Source: an uncultured Eubacteriales bacterium
Lineage (GTDB): Bacteria; Bacillota; Clostridia; Oscillospirales; Acutalibacteraceae
NCBI GenBank assembly: GCA_934486755.1
Contig: CAKSQT010000046.1
Location: 1 to 13,647, forward strand
Reading direction: 5' to 3'
Length of the DNA: 13,647 nt
Shown: positions 5,611-12,034 of the stretch, piece after piece
Numbering within the stretch: position 1 is the stretch's first letter
How the letters are laid out: the number at the start of each line of letters is the position of its first letter
The notes under the pieces: model-generated
What the model saw: the letters and a program-made list of their open reading frames with translations, nothing else
The model's database searches: none
Told to the model about the DNA's origin: nothing
Made by a program: the position numbers and the translations under genes

Positions 5611-7206
5611 TTATCCGTTGATTTGCTTGTATTCCGCAACGGCGTCGGCTATATCGGCAAAAATTTCGGCACAGGTTTTTGACTGCTTTGATATGTCTTC
5701 CGAGAATACCGCGACCGTATATTGGGGGTTTTCAGCGGGAAAATATCCGCAAAACCAACCCTCGCAAATTTCGGTTCCGTTTTCGGCGTAATGCCCTGTT
5801 TGCGCGGTGGCTGTTTTTCCTGCCGCGGTTACAGTTTTCGGCATAGCGGCGGTTCCCGTTCCTTCGGTCGTGACTTTAAGCAGACATTCTCGCAATGTCT
5901 TTGCCGTATCGGGCGACATAACTCTCGTCTGTTTCCCCGCGTCATAAGGCGTAAACGTTCCCTCGGCAACGGTGCCTTCAATAATTGACGGGCGGCGGTA
6001 CGTTCCGTCAGACGCCACCGCGCAGTAGAGAGTGAGTATTGAAACAGGGGAGAGCAATAATCGCCCCTGACCTATACTTAGATTTGCAAGATTGGCGGGA
6101 TTTTCAAGTGCGTCAAGCGTAGGCAGGGTGGGGGAATCGGTGTAAATTCCCTGACACAGCTTTTGCTTGCCCGAAAAACCAAGGGAGGACGCCATATTGT
6201 AAATTGCCTTTGCGCCCGTTAAGGCGGAAAAATTATAAAAGAATGTGTTGCAGGAATATGCTACCGCACTTCCGAGGTTCATATCCCCGTGACCGCTTCT
6301 TTTGTGGCAGTTAAACACCCTGTCAACTATTTGGCAGCTGCCCGTGCAGGTATAGCAGAAGCCGACGTTTCCCGATTCTATTCCTGCCGCCGCAACGCAG
6401 GGTTTAAAGACCGAACCTACATTGTAGGAGGACAACGCTCTGTTAAGTAGCGGGGAATTGTCGGCTTTTAAATATTTGTAAACGGCGGTGCAGTCAAAAT
6501 CGGGTCGGCTTACCATAGCTCTTATTTTGCCGCTTTCGGGTTCGCATATCACCACGGCGCCTTTTTCCAATGAATTTGCCGCGTTTTCCGCTATGTTTTG
6601 AATGTTAATATCAATAGTGCTTACAACTCCCGCCGCTACCGCCGAGGAGTTGTTTTGAATTTCGGGTTCTATTCCGTCTATAATTTCACCCGAGCCGTCA
6701 AGGGTGTAAACAAACGCCGCGTCGTCCTGACAGTATAATATATCGTCGTAAGCGGCTTCAAGACCTGTTACGCCGTGACCGTCGCTGTCGGTATATCCTA
6801 TTATGTGTACGGCGGGCATATCGGTGGAATTGTGGCGGTAAACGGTGGTATAGCTTATTCCGTCGTAATCTGTTTTTTCTTCTGTCTTGAAAGTTATCGG
6901 CTTGCCTGATTTCAGCCTATCAAGTGCGTCCTCGCGTTCCTCGCCCGAAAGTAAATGGCATATACCTGAAACGCCCCTCGGCGTCGGAGCGGCGGCGGCA
7001 ACGATCTCCGCCTTGTTATTTGTAATCGGTATGCGGTTGCAATCGTATATGGTGCCGCGAATGTTACCTGCTTTCAGCTTATAACTTGTTTGGCTTTTCT
7101 GTACGGCGGCGTAGCTCCCCGTCGCGGTCACCGCGACCCTGAGTATACAGGAAAACAACAGAGCCATTATGACAAAAAAACAGTATGCTGTTCTTCTTGC
7201 AAACAT
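5611..7206 (-). CDS. Class B penicillin-binding protein (peptidoglycan transpeptidase)
   Basis: This protein cross-links peptidoglycan stem peptides outside the membrane. From the ATG at 7206 it is 531 residues: a short basic start, one membrane anchor at about 7-27, the PBP dimerisation segment with RGTIYD at about 50-55, and a transpeptidase domain. The active-site motifs are SVFK (265-268, nucleophile Ser265), SCN (318-320) and K464-T-A-T-A-Q, where the usual KTG is KTA. SIGQG at about 377-381 is also typical. There are no PASTA repeats. The start is uncertain: this ATG has only a weak GGA, while a TTG at 7230 has GAGG 9 nt upstream inside the terminator hairpin. I see no own promoter, so it probably depends on read-through from citrate synthase. 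It is close to the PBP2/SpoVD group. Confidence 0.9.
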   Translation of the reverse strand: MFARRTAYCFFVIMALLFSCILRVAVTATGSYAAVQKSQTSYKLKAGNIRGTIYDCNRIPITNNKAEIVAAAAPTPRGVSGICHLLSGEEREDALDRLKSGKPITFKTEEKTDYDGISYTTVYRHNSTDMPAVHIIGYTDSDGHGVTGLEAAYDDILYCQDDAAFVYTLDGSGEIIDGIEPEIQNNSSAVAAGVVSTIDINIQNIAENAANSLEKGAVVICEPESGKIRAMVSRPDFDCTAVYKYLKADNSPLLNRALSSYNVGSVFKPCVAAAGIESGNVGFCYTCTGSCQIVDRVFNCHKRSGHGDMNLGSAVAYSCNTFFYNFSALTGAKAIYNMASSLGFSGKQKLCQGIYTDSPTLPTLDALENPANLANLSIGQGRLLLSPVSILTLYCAVASDGTYRRPSIIEGTVAEGTFTPYDAGKQTRVMSPDTAKTLRECLLKVTTEGTGTAAMPKTVTAAGKTATAQTGHYAENGTEICEGWFCGYFPAENPQYTVAVFSEDISKQSKTCAEIFADIADAVAEYKQING

Positions 7207-7237
7207 TTTTCCGAATAAATCGCCGTTCAAAAAGCAA

Positions 7238-7274
7238 CACCTCACGGATTAGTATTACCGTGAGGTGCTTTTTT
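7238..7274. terminator. Bidirectional hairpin terminator after citrate synthase
   Basis: A perfect 10-bp stem (CACCTCACGG and CCGTGAGGTG, 7238-7247 and 7258-7267) has a 10-nt loop. On the plus strand it is followed by C then six T. On the minus strand it is followed by TTGC then five T. It can therefore stop citrate synthase transcripts and also any plus-strand read-through from the glycolipid operon. Its minus-strand 3' arm contains a GAGGTG that could serve as ribosome binding site for the PBP gene. Confidence 0.8.
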
Positions 7275-8640
7275 ATCGGTTTTCTATTGAAATATAATCT
7301 CTGCGCGGCTGAACCGCCATATATGCGGGACGTATTATCTTTCCCGCGTTGATAAGTTCCTCAATTCTGTGCGCGCTCCAACCCGATATACGGGCTATCG
7401 CAAATATCGGCGTATAAAGCTCGTGCGGCAGATCAAGCATATCGTAAACAAATCCGCTGTAAAAGTCAACGTTGGCGCTGACGCCCTTATACATTTTGCG
7501 CTCCTCCGCTATTATCTGCGGAGCTATGCGCTCAACCTTTGAATACAGACCGTATTCCTTTTGCAGTCCCTTTTCGTCCGAAAGGCTTTTGACGAACGAA
7601 CGGAATATGGTGGCACGCGGGTCGGATATGGAATAAACGGCGTGACCGATACCGTAAATGAGTCCCGTGCGGTCAAACGCTTCTTTGTGGAGTATTTTTA
7701 AGAGGTATTCGGTTATTTCCTCCTCGTCCTCCCAATCCTTAACGTTTTGCTTTATATCGTCAAACATACTGCAAACCTTTATGTTTGCACCGCCGTGCTT
7801 CGGACCTTTAAGCGAACCGAGAGCCGCGGCTATTGCCGAATATGTGTCGGTGCCCGACGACGATACAACATGGGTCGTAAAGGTGGAGTTATTTCCTCCG
7901 CCGTGCTCCGCGTGAAGTACCAGCGCAAGGTCGAGAATACGCGATTCAAGCGGCGTATATTTACTGTCAATACGCAGCATGTGAAGTATATTTTCCGCCG
8001 TTGACAAATTCGGATCGGGTTCGTGAATAAAGAAACAACTGTTGTTCTTAATGTAATAGTCGTAGGCGCGGTATCCGTAAATAGAAAGCAGCGGGAATGT
8101 GGAAATAAGCTGCAAGCATTGCCTTAACACATTCGGTATGCTTGTGTCGTTAGGATTTTTGTCATACGAGTATAGCGTCAGCACGCTCCTTGCAAGCGAA
8201 TTCATCATATCGCTTGACGGCGCTTTCATTATTATGTCACGCACAAACGAGTGGGGTAACGAACGGTAGTCCGCAATAATGCCTTTAAATTCTTTAAGCT
8301 GTTCCTTTGTCGGCAGATTTCCGAAAAGTAGAAGATAGGTTACCTCCTCAAAACCGAATCGGTTATCCTTTATAAATCCCGAAACAAGGTCTTCAACATC
8401 GTATCCGCGGTAGTACAGCTTGCCTGGGCAGGGAATATCCTCTCCGTTTACGTTTTTCTTTGAAACTATCTCCGAAATTTCGGTAAGTCCCGTAAGAACG
8501 CCCTTGCCGTTGAGGTCGCGCAGACCCCTGTTTACCTTGTTTTCAATATATAACTGCGGCTCTATTTTACAGTCGCTCATACACAGTTCAGAAAGTTTTT
8601 TAATTTCGGGTGTTATTTCCGAATAATTTCTCTCGCTCAA
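7273..8640 (-). CDS. Citrate synthase (citrate/2-methylcitrate synthase family)
   Basis: This enzyme condenses oxaloacetate with acetyl-CoA to citrate, the entry to the oxidative branch toward 2-oxoglutarate and glutamate. Its 455 residues exceed the usual 370-440, the extra being about 40-50 residues at the N terminus. Core motifs are LHAEHGGGNNST at 242-253, GPKHGGAN at 279-286 with His282, GIGHAVYSISDPRA at 330-343 with His333 and Arg342, and the catalytic Asp392 in VDFYSG. A TTG start is chosen because AAGGAAGG stands 7 nt upstream; the first ATG, 20 codons in, has no such site. A related 2-methylcitrate activity cannot be excluded by sequence alone. It is followed by a terminator and then the PBP gene. 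Confidence 0.93.
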   Translation of the reverse strand: MSERNYSEITPEIKKLSELCMSDCKIEPQLYIENKVNRGLRDLNGKGVLTGLTEISEIVSKKNVNGEDIPCPGKLYYRGYDVEDLVSGFIKDNRFGFEEVTYLLLFGNLPTKEQLKEFKGIIADYRSLPHSFVRDIIMKAPSSDMMNSLARSVLTLYSYDKNPNDTSIPNVLRQCLQLISTFPLLSIYGYRAYDYYIKNNSCFFIHEPDPNLSTAENILHMLRIDSKYTPLESRILDLALVLHAEHGGGNNSTFTTHVVSSSGTDTYSAIAAALGSLKGPKHGGANIKVCSMFDDIKQNVKDWEDEEEITEYLLKILHKEAFDRTGLIYGIGHAVYSISDPRATIFRSFVKSLSDEKGLQKEYGLYSKVERIAPQIIAEERKMYKGVSANVDFYSGFVYDMLDLPHELYTPIFAIARISGWSAHRIEELINAGKIIRPAYMAVQPRRDYISIENR

Positions 8641-8672
8641 ATTAAAGCCTTCCTTTCCTAAATATTGTCTCT

Positions 8673-8681
8673 ATTTTAGCA
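8673..8681 (-). promoter_or_regulatory. Extended -10 element before citrate synthase
   Basis: TGCTAAAAT on the minus strand is a TGn-extended -10. No good -35 lies 17 bp upstream (the DNA is A-rich). The predicted start near 8666 gives a leader of about 26 nt. The element lies in one copy of an imperfect direct repeat. Confidence 0.45.
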
Positions 8682-8750
8682 TTTTTTTCTTTTTATTTCT
8701 TTAACTGCCTGTTAATTTTTAGCATTTTTATTTGCTTAACTTAAACTGCC
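8674..8750. repeat. Imperfect tandem repeat covering the alkD 3' end
   Basis: Two similar stretches (8674-8709 and 8716-8750) each read, on the plus strand, TTTTAGCATTTTT, then an AT-rich TTATTT-like part, then TTAACT/TTAAACT and GCC. The second contains the last alkD codons and stop. The first lies between alkD and citrate synthase and supplies the predicted -10 of the latter. AT-rich bias contributes to the similarity. Confidence 0.45.
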
Positions 8751-9411
8751 GCAGGTATTGCTTTTGTCCGTCTGTAAGACGTCGGCTCTCGCACGCCTTT
8801 TGTATAGTTTTATTGTGCGTCCATAAATCAAGTTTATTTTGTTCAATAATTAAAACAGTATTGCCATATTGTTTTGCAAGCGCGGTCGCAAAATACCACG
8901 CGCGCATCATATTTATGTAGTATTCTTCGCTGTGTATATTCAATACAAGGGTCAGATATTTTTTGTCAAACCTATCGTCCAAATAGTGCTTCATAAGCAT
9001 ATTTATTCCGAAACGTACTTCGTATGTATATTCGCTTTTAAGCCAATCAGGTATCTTTTTAATAAGTTTTTCGCTTTCTCTCTTAAAAATGCTCGGCGAA
9101 AACGTGTCGCAGGTGGACCAATTATCCACATACGGTAAAAAAATGTCAAGCTCGCGTATTAAAAGGTCAAAATCCTTTACCCGTTCCAAAATAAGCGCGT
9201 GGAGCGTGTTTTCCTCAAAATAAACATGGGGCAGATCGCGGAGAAAATCGCCGCAGTCTTTAAAATTAAGATCTTTTGCATATTCCCTCAGTACCGGCAT
9301 ACGTATGCCAATAACTCTGCCTTCTGGTACGGTAGGTATCAGTTTTTGATTAAACTCTTTATATTCGGCGTCCTGCAATGACAGAAGTTTTCGCCTAATT
9401 TCGTCCTTCAT
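8728..9411 (-). CDS. alkD: AlkD-like DNA alkylation repair glycosylase
   Basis: This 227-residue HEAT-repeat DNA glycosylase excises bulky or cationic alkylated bases such as 7-methylguanine and 3-methyladenine. Residues corresponding to those used by Bacillus AlkD are visible: Trp98 and Asp102 (W-x3-D in NWSTCD), Arg133 in EVRFG, and Trp172 in RAWYFATALAKQ, all at consistent offsets from Bacillus W109, D113, R148 and W187. The C terminus NKTIQKACESRRLT is typical. The start is the ATG at 9411 with AAGGAG (9420-9425) 8 nt upstream. The frame stays open further upstream, but that part is antisense to mscL. It is divergent from mscL with a shared promoter region. Confidence 0.92.
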   Translation of the reverse strand: MKDEIRRKLLSLQDAEYKEFNQKLIPTVPEGRVIGIRMPVLREYAKDLNFKDCGDFLRDLPHVYFEENTLHALILERVKDFDLLIRELDIFLPYVDNWSTCDTFSPSIFKRESEKLIKKIPDWLKSEYTYEVRFGINMLMKHYLDDRFDKKYLTLVLNIHSEEYYINMMRAWYFATALAKQYGNTVLIIEQNKLDLWTHNKTIQKACESRRLTDGQKQYLRQFKLSK

Positions 9412-9423
9412 ACAATTTACTCC

Positions 9424-9452
9424 TTGTAAAAATGGGTTATATAAATTATAAT
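9424..9452 (+). promoter_or_regulatory. Promoter of mscL
   Basis: TTGTAA (9424-9429) lies 17 bp from TATAAT (9447-9452). The predicted start near 9459 leaves a leader of only about 17 nt before the mscL ATG. The -35 overlaps the Shine-Dalgarno region of the divergent alkD gene. Confidence 0.6.
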
Positions 9453-9473
9453 TTATAAAAGAAAGGATGATAA
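9445..9473 (-). promoter_or_regulatory. Possible promoter of alkD overlapping that of mscL
   Basis: On the minus strand TATAAT occupies 9445-9450 and TTATCA, a weak -35, lies at 9468-9473 with 17 bp spacing. The symmetric AAATTATAATTT can act as -10 on either strand, so polymerase could not occupy both promoters together. Confidence 0.4.
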
Positions 9474-9475
9474 AA

Positions 9476-9922
9476 ATGAAAAAGTTTTTTAACGATTTTA
9501 AAGCCTTTGCTTTAAAGGGAAATGTAATGGATATGGCAATAGGTATTATAATCGGCGGTGCGTTCAGCAAAATTGTGTCTTCGCTTGTAAACGATATTAT
9601 AACGCCGATAATCAGTATTCTCACAGGCAAGGTAATGCTTTCCGATTTAAAGTGGGTGATACAGCCTGCGGTATACGACGCGGCAGGGAAGGTGGTCACA
9701 CCTGAAACCGCACTTACATACGGAACATTTATACAGACTGTTATTGATTTCTTTATAATCGCTCTTTCAATATTCCTTATGATACGCATTATAACGAAAA
9801 CGCGCGAACGTTTTGAAAATATGAAAGGCAAGGAAGAAAACGCAGAGCCCGAAGTCCCCGCCGTTACCGAACTTTCGGTACTGCAAGATATTAAGGCGCT
9901 GCTCGAAAAAGAAGAAAAGTAA
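9476..9922 (+). CDS. mscL: Large-conductance mechanosensitive channel MscL
   Basis: This homopentameric membrane pore opens under membrane tension and releases solutes during osmotic downshock. It is 148 residues, normal for the family. The N-terminal amphipathic helix and first pore helix read FKAFALKGNVMDMAIGIIIG and then AFSKIVSSLVNDIITP, the family signature. An extracellular loop of about 35 residues precedes the second helix (FIQTVIDFFIIALSIFLMIR) and a charged cytoplasmic helical tail. The ATG at 9476 is preferred over one at 9467, because AAAGGA (9462-9467) is 8 nt from the former and overlaps the latter. It shares a terminator hairpin with the convergent rpsR operon. Confidence 0.97.
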   Translation: MKKFFNDFKAFALKGNVMDMAIGIIIGGAFSKIVSSLVNDIITPIISILTGKVMLSDLKWVIQPAVYDAAGKVVTPETALTYGTFIQTVIDFFIIALSIFLMIRIITKTRERFENMKGKEENAEPEVPAVTELSVLQDIKALLEKEEK

Positions 9923-9954
9923 AAAAATGCCGTCTTGGAAAAGTCCAAGGCGGC
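9921..9954 (-). terminator. Terminator of the rpsF-ssb-rpsR operon, shared with mscL
   Basis: An 11-bp stem with one G-T pair (arms 9929-9939 and 9944-9954) and a 4-nt loop is followed on the minus strand by A and then seven T. The T tract overlaps the mscL stop codon. In the plus direction the hairpin has only a poor T tract, so it serves mscL less well. Confidence 0.85.
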
Positions 9955-9967
9955 AAATTCTTAAAAA

Positions 9968-10213
9968 TTAGTCATTAACGTAAGGGAGCAGAGCTACCTG
10001 ACGGGCACGCTTTATAGCGGTTGTCAGTTCACGCTGGTGCTTGGCACAAGTGCCTGTTGCACGGCGCGGTAAAATCTTCGCACGCTCAGAAACAAACTTA
10101 CGAAGACGGGCTACATCCTTATAATCAATGGCTTCAACGCGGTCAACGCAGAAGTGGCAAACTTTTTTGTGCATCTTTCTGCGAGCCGGTCTTTCATTTC
10201 TTTCCTTTTCCAC
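9968..10213 (-). CDS. rpsR: Ribosomal protein S18, zinc-binding type
   Basis: This small-subunit protein pairs with S6 on the platform of the 30S subunit. It is 81 residues, with a basic N terminus and the conserved YKDVARLRKFVSERAKILPR. Cys19, Cys22, Cys56 and His59 (CHFC and TCAKH) form the zinc site found in the metal-bound version of S18; many genomes carry a cysteine-free form instead. The start is a GTG with AGGAGGGG 6 nt upstream. It is the last gene of the rpsF-ssb-rpsR operon, 38 nt after ssb, and is followed by the terminator. Confidence 0.97.
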   Translation of the reverse strand: MEKERNERPARRKMHKKVCHFCVDRVEAIDYKDVARLRKFVSERAKILPRRATGTCAKHQRELTTAIKRARQVALLPYVND

Positions 10214-10251
10214 GAAAAGCCCCTCCTATATTAGAATTATAATCGTTTAAA

Positions 10252-10677
10252 TCAGAACGGCAGATCGTCGTCCGAAGCATCGCCGAGGTCGGTAAAATCA
10301 TTCGCACCTGCGTTGCTGAAAGAAACCGCATTGTCGCTATCCTGAGCGGGAGCGGCGTCGCGCTTAGACTCAACAAACTGAACGTTGTTTGCTACTACCT
10401 CAAATGCTGTACGGTTGTTGCCGTTTTTATCGGTATATTTGCGGGTCTGTATAGAACCCTCAATTCCGATCATACTGCCTTTTTTGAAATACCTTGTGAC
10501 GAATTCCGCGGTCTGACGCCAAGCAACAATGTTGATGAAATCAGCCTGAGATTCTTCACCTGCGCGGTAACGGCGGTTGACGGCAATGGAGAACGTTGTC
10601 ACCGAATAGCCGTTCGGCGTTGTTTTAAGCTCTGGATCGGCAGTAAGACGTCCGGTTAAAACTACCAAATTAAACAT
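10252..10677 (-). CDS. ssb: Single-stranded DNA-binding protein
   Basis: This protein coats single-stranded DNA in replication, recombination and repair and recruits partners through its C-terminal tip. It is 141 residues. The OB fold covers about 1-105 (NLVVLTGRLTADPELK, DFINIVAWRQTAEFV, KGSMIGIEGSIQTRKY). A disordered acidic linker follows, ending in the protein-docking tip DDDLPF. GGAGGT 7 nt upstream of the ATG sets the start. It lies 14 nt after rpsF and before rpsR, the usual Firmicute order, and shares the promoter in front of rpsF. Confidence 0.98.
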   Translation of the reverse strand: MFNLVVLTGRLTADPELKTTPNGYSVTTFSIAVNRRYRAGEESQADFINIVAWRQTAEFVTRYFKKGSMIGIEGSIQTRKYTDKNGNNRTAFEVVANNVQFVESKRDAAPAQDSDNAVSFSNAGANDFTDLGDASDDDLPF

Positions 10678-10691
10678 TTTTTATACCTCCG

Positions 10692-10973
10692 TTACTTTTT
10701 GATTACCATTACGCGGAGTATACCGTCGGTAATCTTCGCAATACGTTCAAGCTCAGCGGGGAAACTCGGCTCGCTTGCAAATGTGAAGAATACGTAGTAA
10801 CCCTCTGTCTCGTCTGCAATCTCATAAGCAAGACGGCGTTTACCCCAATCGTCAACGTTTTCAACGGTACCGTTCTTTGCTATAAGGTCATTGAATTTTT
10901 CCTTTAAAGCGGCAACAGCCTCGTCACCGTTCTTTACGGAAAAAATAAGAGCAGCCTCATACTTGTTTGTCAT
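10692..10973 (-). CDS. rpsF: Ribosomal protein S6
   Basis: This 30S platform protein binds 16S rRNA together with S18. Its 93 residues show the S6 ferredoxin-like fold: NKYEAALIFSVKNGDEAVAAL at the N terminus, DDWGKRRLAYEIADETEGYYVFFTF in the centre, and ITDGILRVMVIKK at the end. The unusually strong ribosome site AAGGAGGTG lies 8 nt before the ATG. A consensus promoter and a structured leader precede it, and it is first in the operon with ssb and rpsR. Confidence 0.98.
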   Translation of the reverse strand: MTNKYEAALIFSVKNGDEAVAALKEKFNDLIAKNGTVENVDDWGKRRLAYEIADETEGYYVFFTFASEPSFPAELERIAKITDGILRVMVIKK

Positions 10974-10992
10974 TCTCGTTGCACCTCCTTCT

Positions 10993-11048
10993 GGACTTTT
11001 GGTCCCGCCTCACAGAGCGGAACAAGGAGCTAAAAGGCATATCGTCCC
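10993..11048 (-). promoter_or_regulatory. Structured rpsF leader, candidate S6:S18 autoregulatory site
   Basis: Within the roughly 80-nt leader the minus strand can form nested stems: GGAC (11044-11047) with GTCC (10993-10996), CTTTT with AAAAG, and a 7-bp apical hairpin GTTCCGC (11017-11023) with GCGGGAC (11002-11008) around an 8-nt loop. The first two share a boundary base. It ends a few nt before the Shine-Dalgarno. Bacterial rpsF leaders are known to bind the S6:S18 pair and repress the operon. The match here is by position and nested shape, not by a consensus check. Confidence 0.5.
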
Positions 11049-11061
11049 ATTTAGCATATCA

Positions 11062-11090
11062 ATTATATCAGCACTTTTACCGCTTGTCAA
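11062..11090 (-). promoter_or_regulatory. Consensus promoter of rpsF-ssb-rpsR
   Basis: TTGACA (11085-11090), 17 bp, and TATAAT (11062-11067) with an upstream TG (TGATATAAT): a full consensus sigma-A promoter. The predicted start is near 11055. Confidence 0.88.
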
Positions 11091-11098
11091 CAATTTTA

Positions 11099-11127
11099 TT
11101 GCTTTTAGCCGCTTTATATATTATAAT
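11099..11127 (+). promoter_or_regulatory. Predicted promoter of coaX
   Basis: TTGCTT (11099-11104) and TATAAT (11122-11127) are 17 bp apart. The predicted start is near 11134, 28 nt before the ATG. It lies directly downstream of the divergent rpsF promoter, whose -35 ends at 11090. Confidence 0.55.
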
Positions 11128-11161
11128 GTATGCGGTAACAATATAAACGGAGGTATGAATT

Positions 11162-11926
11162 ATGCTTCTTGCTGTTGATATAGGAAACACAAACGTAACC
11201 CTCGGCGCGTACTGTGACGATGTTCTTTCGTTTACGGCGCGGCTTGATACCGACCCCCTCCGTACAGGGGATCAGTATGCCGTGGAAATAAAGGAAATTT
11301 TAGGACTTTACGGACTTAATTTTTCCGATATTGAGGATTGCATCATTTCGTCGGTCGTACCGTCGGTATCCACGGCGGTAAGCGAGGCGGTTTCAAGACT
11401 TTGCCATATAGTTCCGCTTACCGTGGGACCGGGTGTGAAAACGGGAATTAATATAAAAATAGACGATCCCGCTCAGCTCGGCGCCGACCTTGTCGCAGGC
11501 GCTGTCGGCGCTCTTGCTGAATACACACTGCCCTGTATAATAATTGATATGGGCACCGCCTCGACCGTAAGCGTAATTGACAGAAACGGCTGTTTCTTGG
11601 GCGGAGTTATCGCGGCAGGGGTGAGGCTTACTCTTAAAGCGCTCTGCGAGAATACATCGCAGCTGCCCGCAATTCACATTTCCGCGCCGTCTTCGGTCAT
11701 AGGCAGTAATACTGTTGACTCTATGAAGTCGGGTCTTGTGTTCGGCACCGCCGCTATGATAGACGGATTGCTTGACAGGATAGAGGACGAGCTCGGCGAA
11801 AAGGCGACCGTTGTCGCCACAGGCGGACTTTCAAAGGAAATAATAACTCACTGCAAAAGGAACATAATATATAACGAAAATCTGCTTTTGGACGGATTAA
11901 AGGAAATATACCAAAAAAATAACTGA
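11162..11926 (+). CDS. coaX: Type III pantothenate kinase
   Basis: This enzyme phosphorylates pantothenate with ATP, the first step of coenzyme A synthesis. Type III enzymes need a monovalent cation such as potassium and are not inhibited by CoA. It is 254 residues, the normal length. The ASKHA fold is visible: the phosphate loop DIGNTN at 6-11, VGPGVKTGINI at 88-98, GADLV at 107-111 with catalytic Asp109, IIDMGTASTVSVID at 127-140 with the cation site near Asp129, and the late ATGG block at 219-222. GGAGGT (11149-11154) is 7 nt before the ATG. An ECF transporter subunit follows 108 nt later, probably in the same transcript, which suggests linked vitamin uptake and activation. Confidence 0.97.
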   Translation: MLLAVDIGNTNVTLGAYCDDVLSFTARLDTDPLRTGDQYAVEIKEILGLYGLNFSDIEDCIISSVVPSVSTAVSEAVSRLCHIVPLTVGPGVKTGINIKIDDPAQLGADLVAGAVGALAEYTLPCIIIDMGTASTVSVIDRNGCFLGGVIAAGVRLTLKALCENTSQLPAIHISAPSSVIGSNTVDSMKSGLVFGTAAMIDGLLDRIEDELGEKATVVATGGLSKEIITHCKRNIIYNENLLLDGLKEIYQKNN

Positions 11927-11970
11927 TCGGCAATTCCCGTTTTCAAGACGGTTTGCAATAAATATATGAA

Positions 11971-12028
11971 CTGTACCCAAAGGCAAGCAGTAATAATCCG
12001 AGTTTGCCTAAGGGACAGTATCGGAGGT
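11971..12028 (+). promoter_or_regulatory. Candidate switch-like RNA leader of the ECF S component
   Basis: A long hairpin can form: CTGT, A bulge, CCC, then AGGCAA on the 5' side (11971-11986), and TTGCCT, then GGGACAG on the 3' side (12004-12018), with an AA/AA internal loop and a 17-nt apical loop. Apical bases TCCGA (11997-12001) are exactly complementary to TCGGA (12021-12025), which includes the start of the Shine-Dalgarno GGAGGT (12023-12028). Only 2 nt separate the full stem from TCGGA. The loop-SD pairing therefore probably needs the outer stem open, giving two competing states. I did not recognise a known riboswitch consensus. Confidence 0.45.
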
Positions 12029-12034
12029 AATTTT

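Noticed and set aside
7231..7245. GTG start of the PBP inside the terminator hairpin
   Set aside because: No Shine-Dalgarno precedes it, and it adds residues unlike a PBP N terminus. Starts at 7230 or 7206 fit better.
9412..9948. Open frame extending the alkD gene upstream to 406 residues
   Set aside because: It is antisense to mscL, has low-complexity Ser/Phe/Ile-rich translation, and a proper ATG with AAGGAG exists at 9411.
11937..11951. Small hairpin CCGTT...GACGG after coaX as a terminator
   Set aside because: About five base pairs with one G-T pair and only three T after it; too weak to call a terminator, though it could be part of the ECF leader.
11966..12034. 23-residue N-terminal extension of the ECF S component from the ATG at 11966
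   Set aside because: No ribosome site, it runs through the structured leader, and the ATG at 12035 has GGAGGT at 6 nt.
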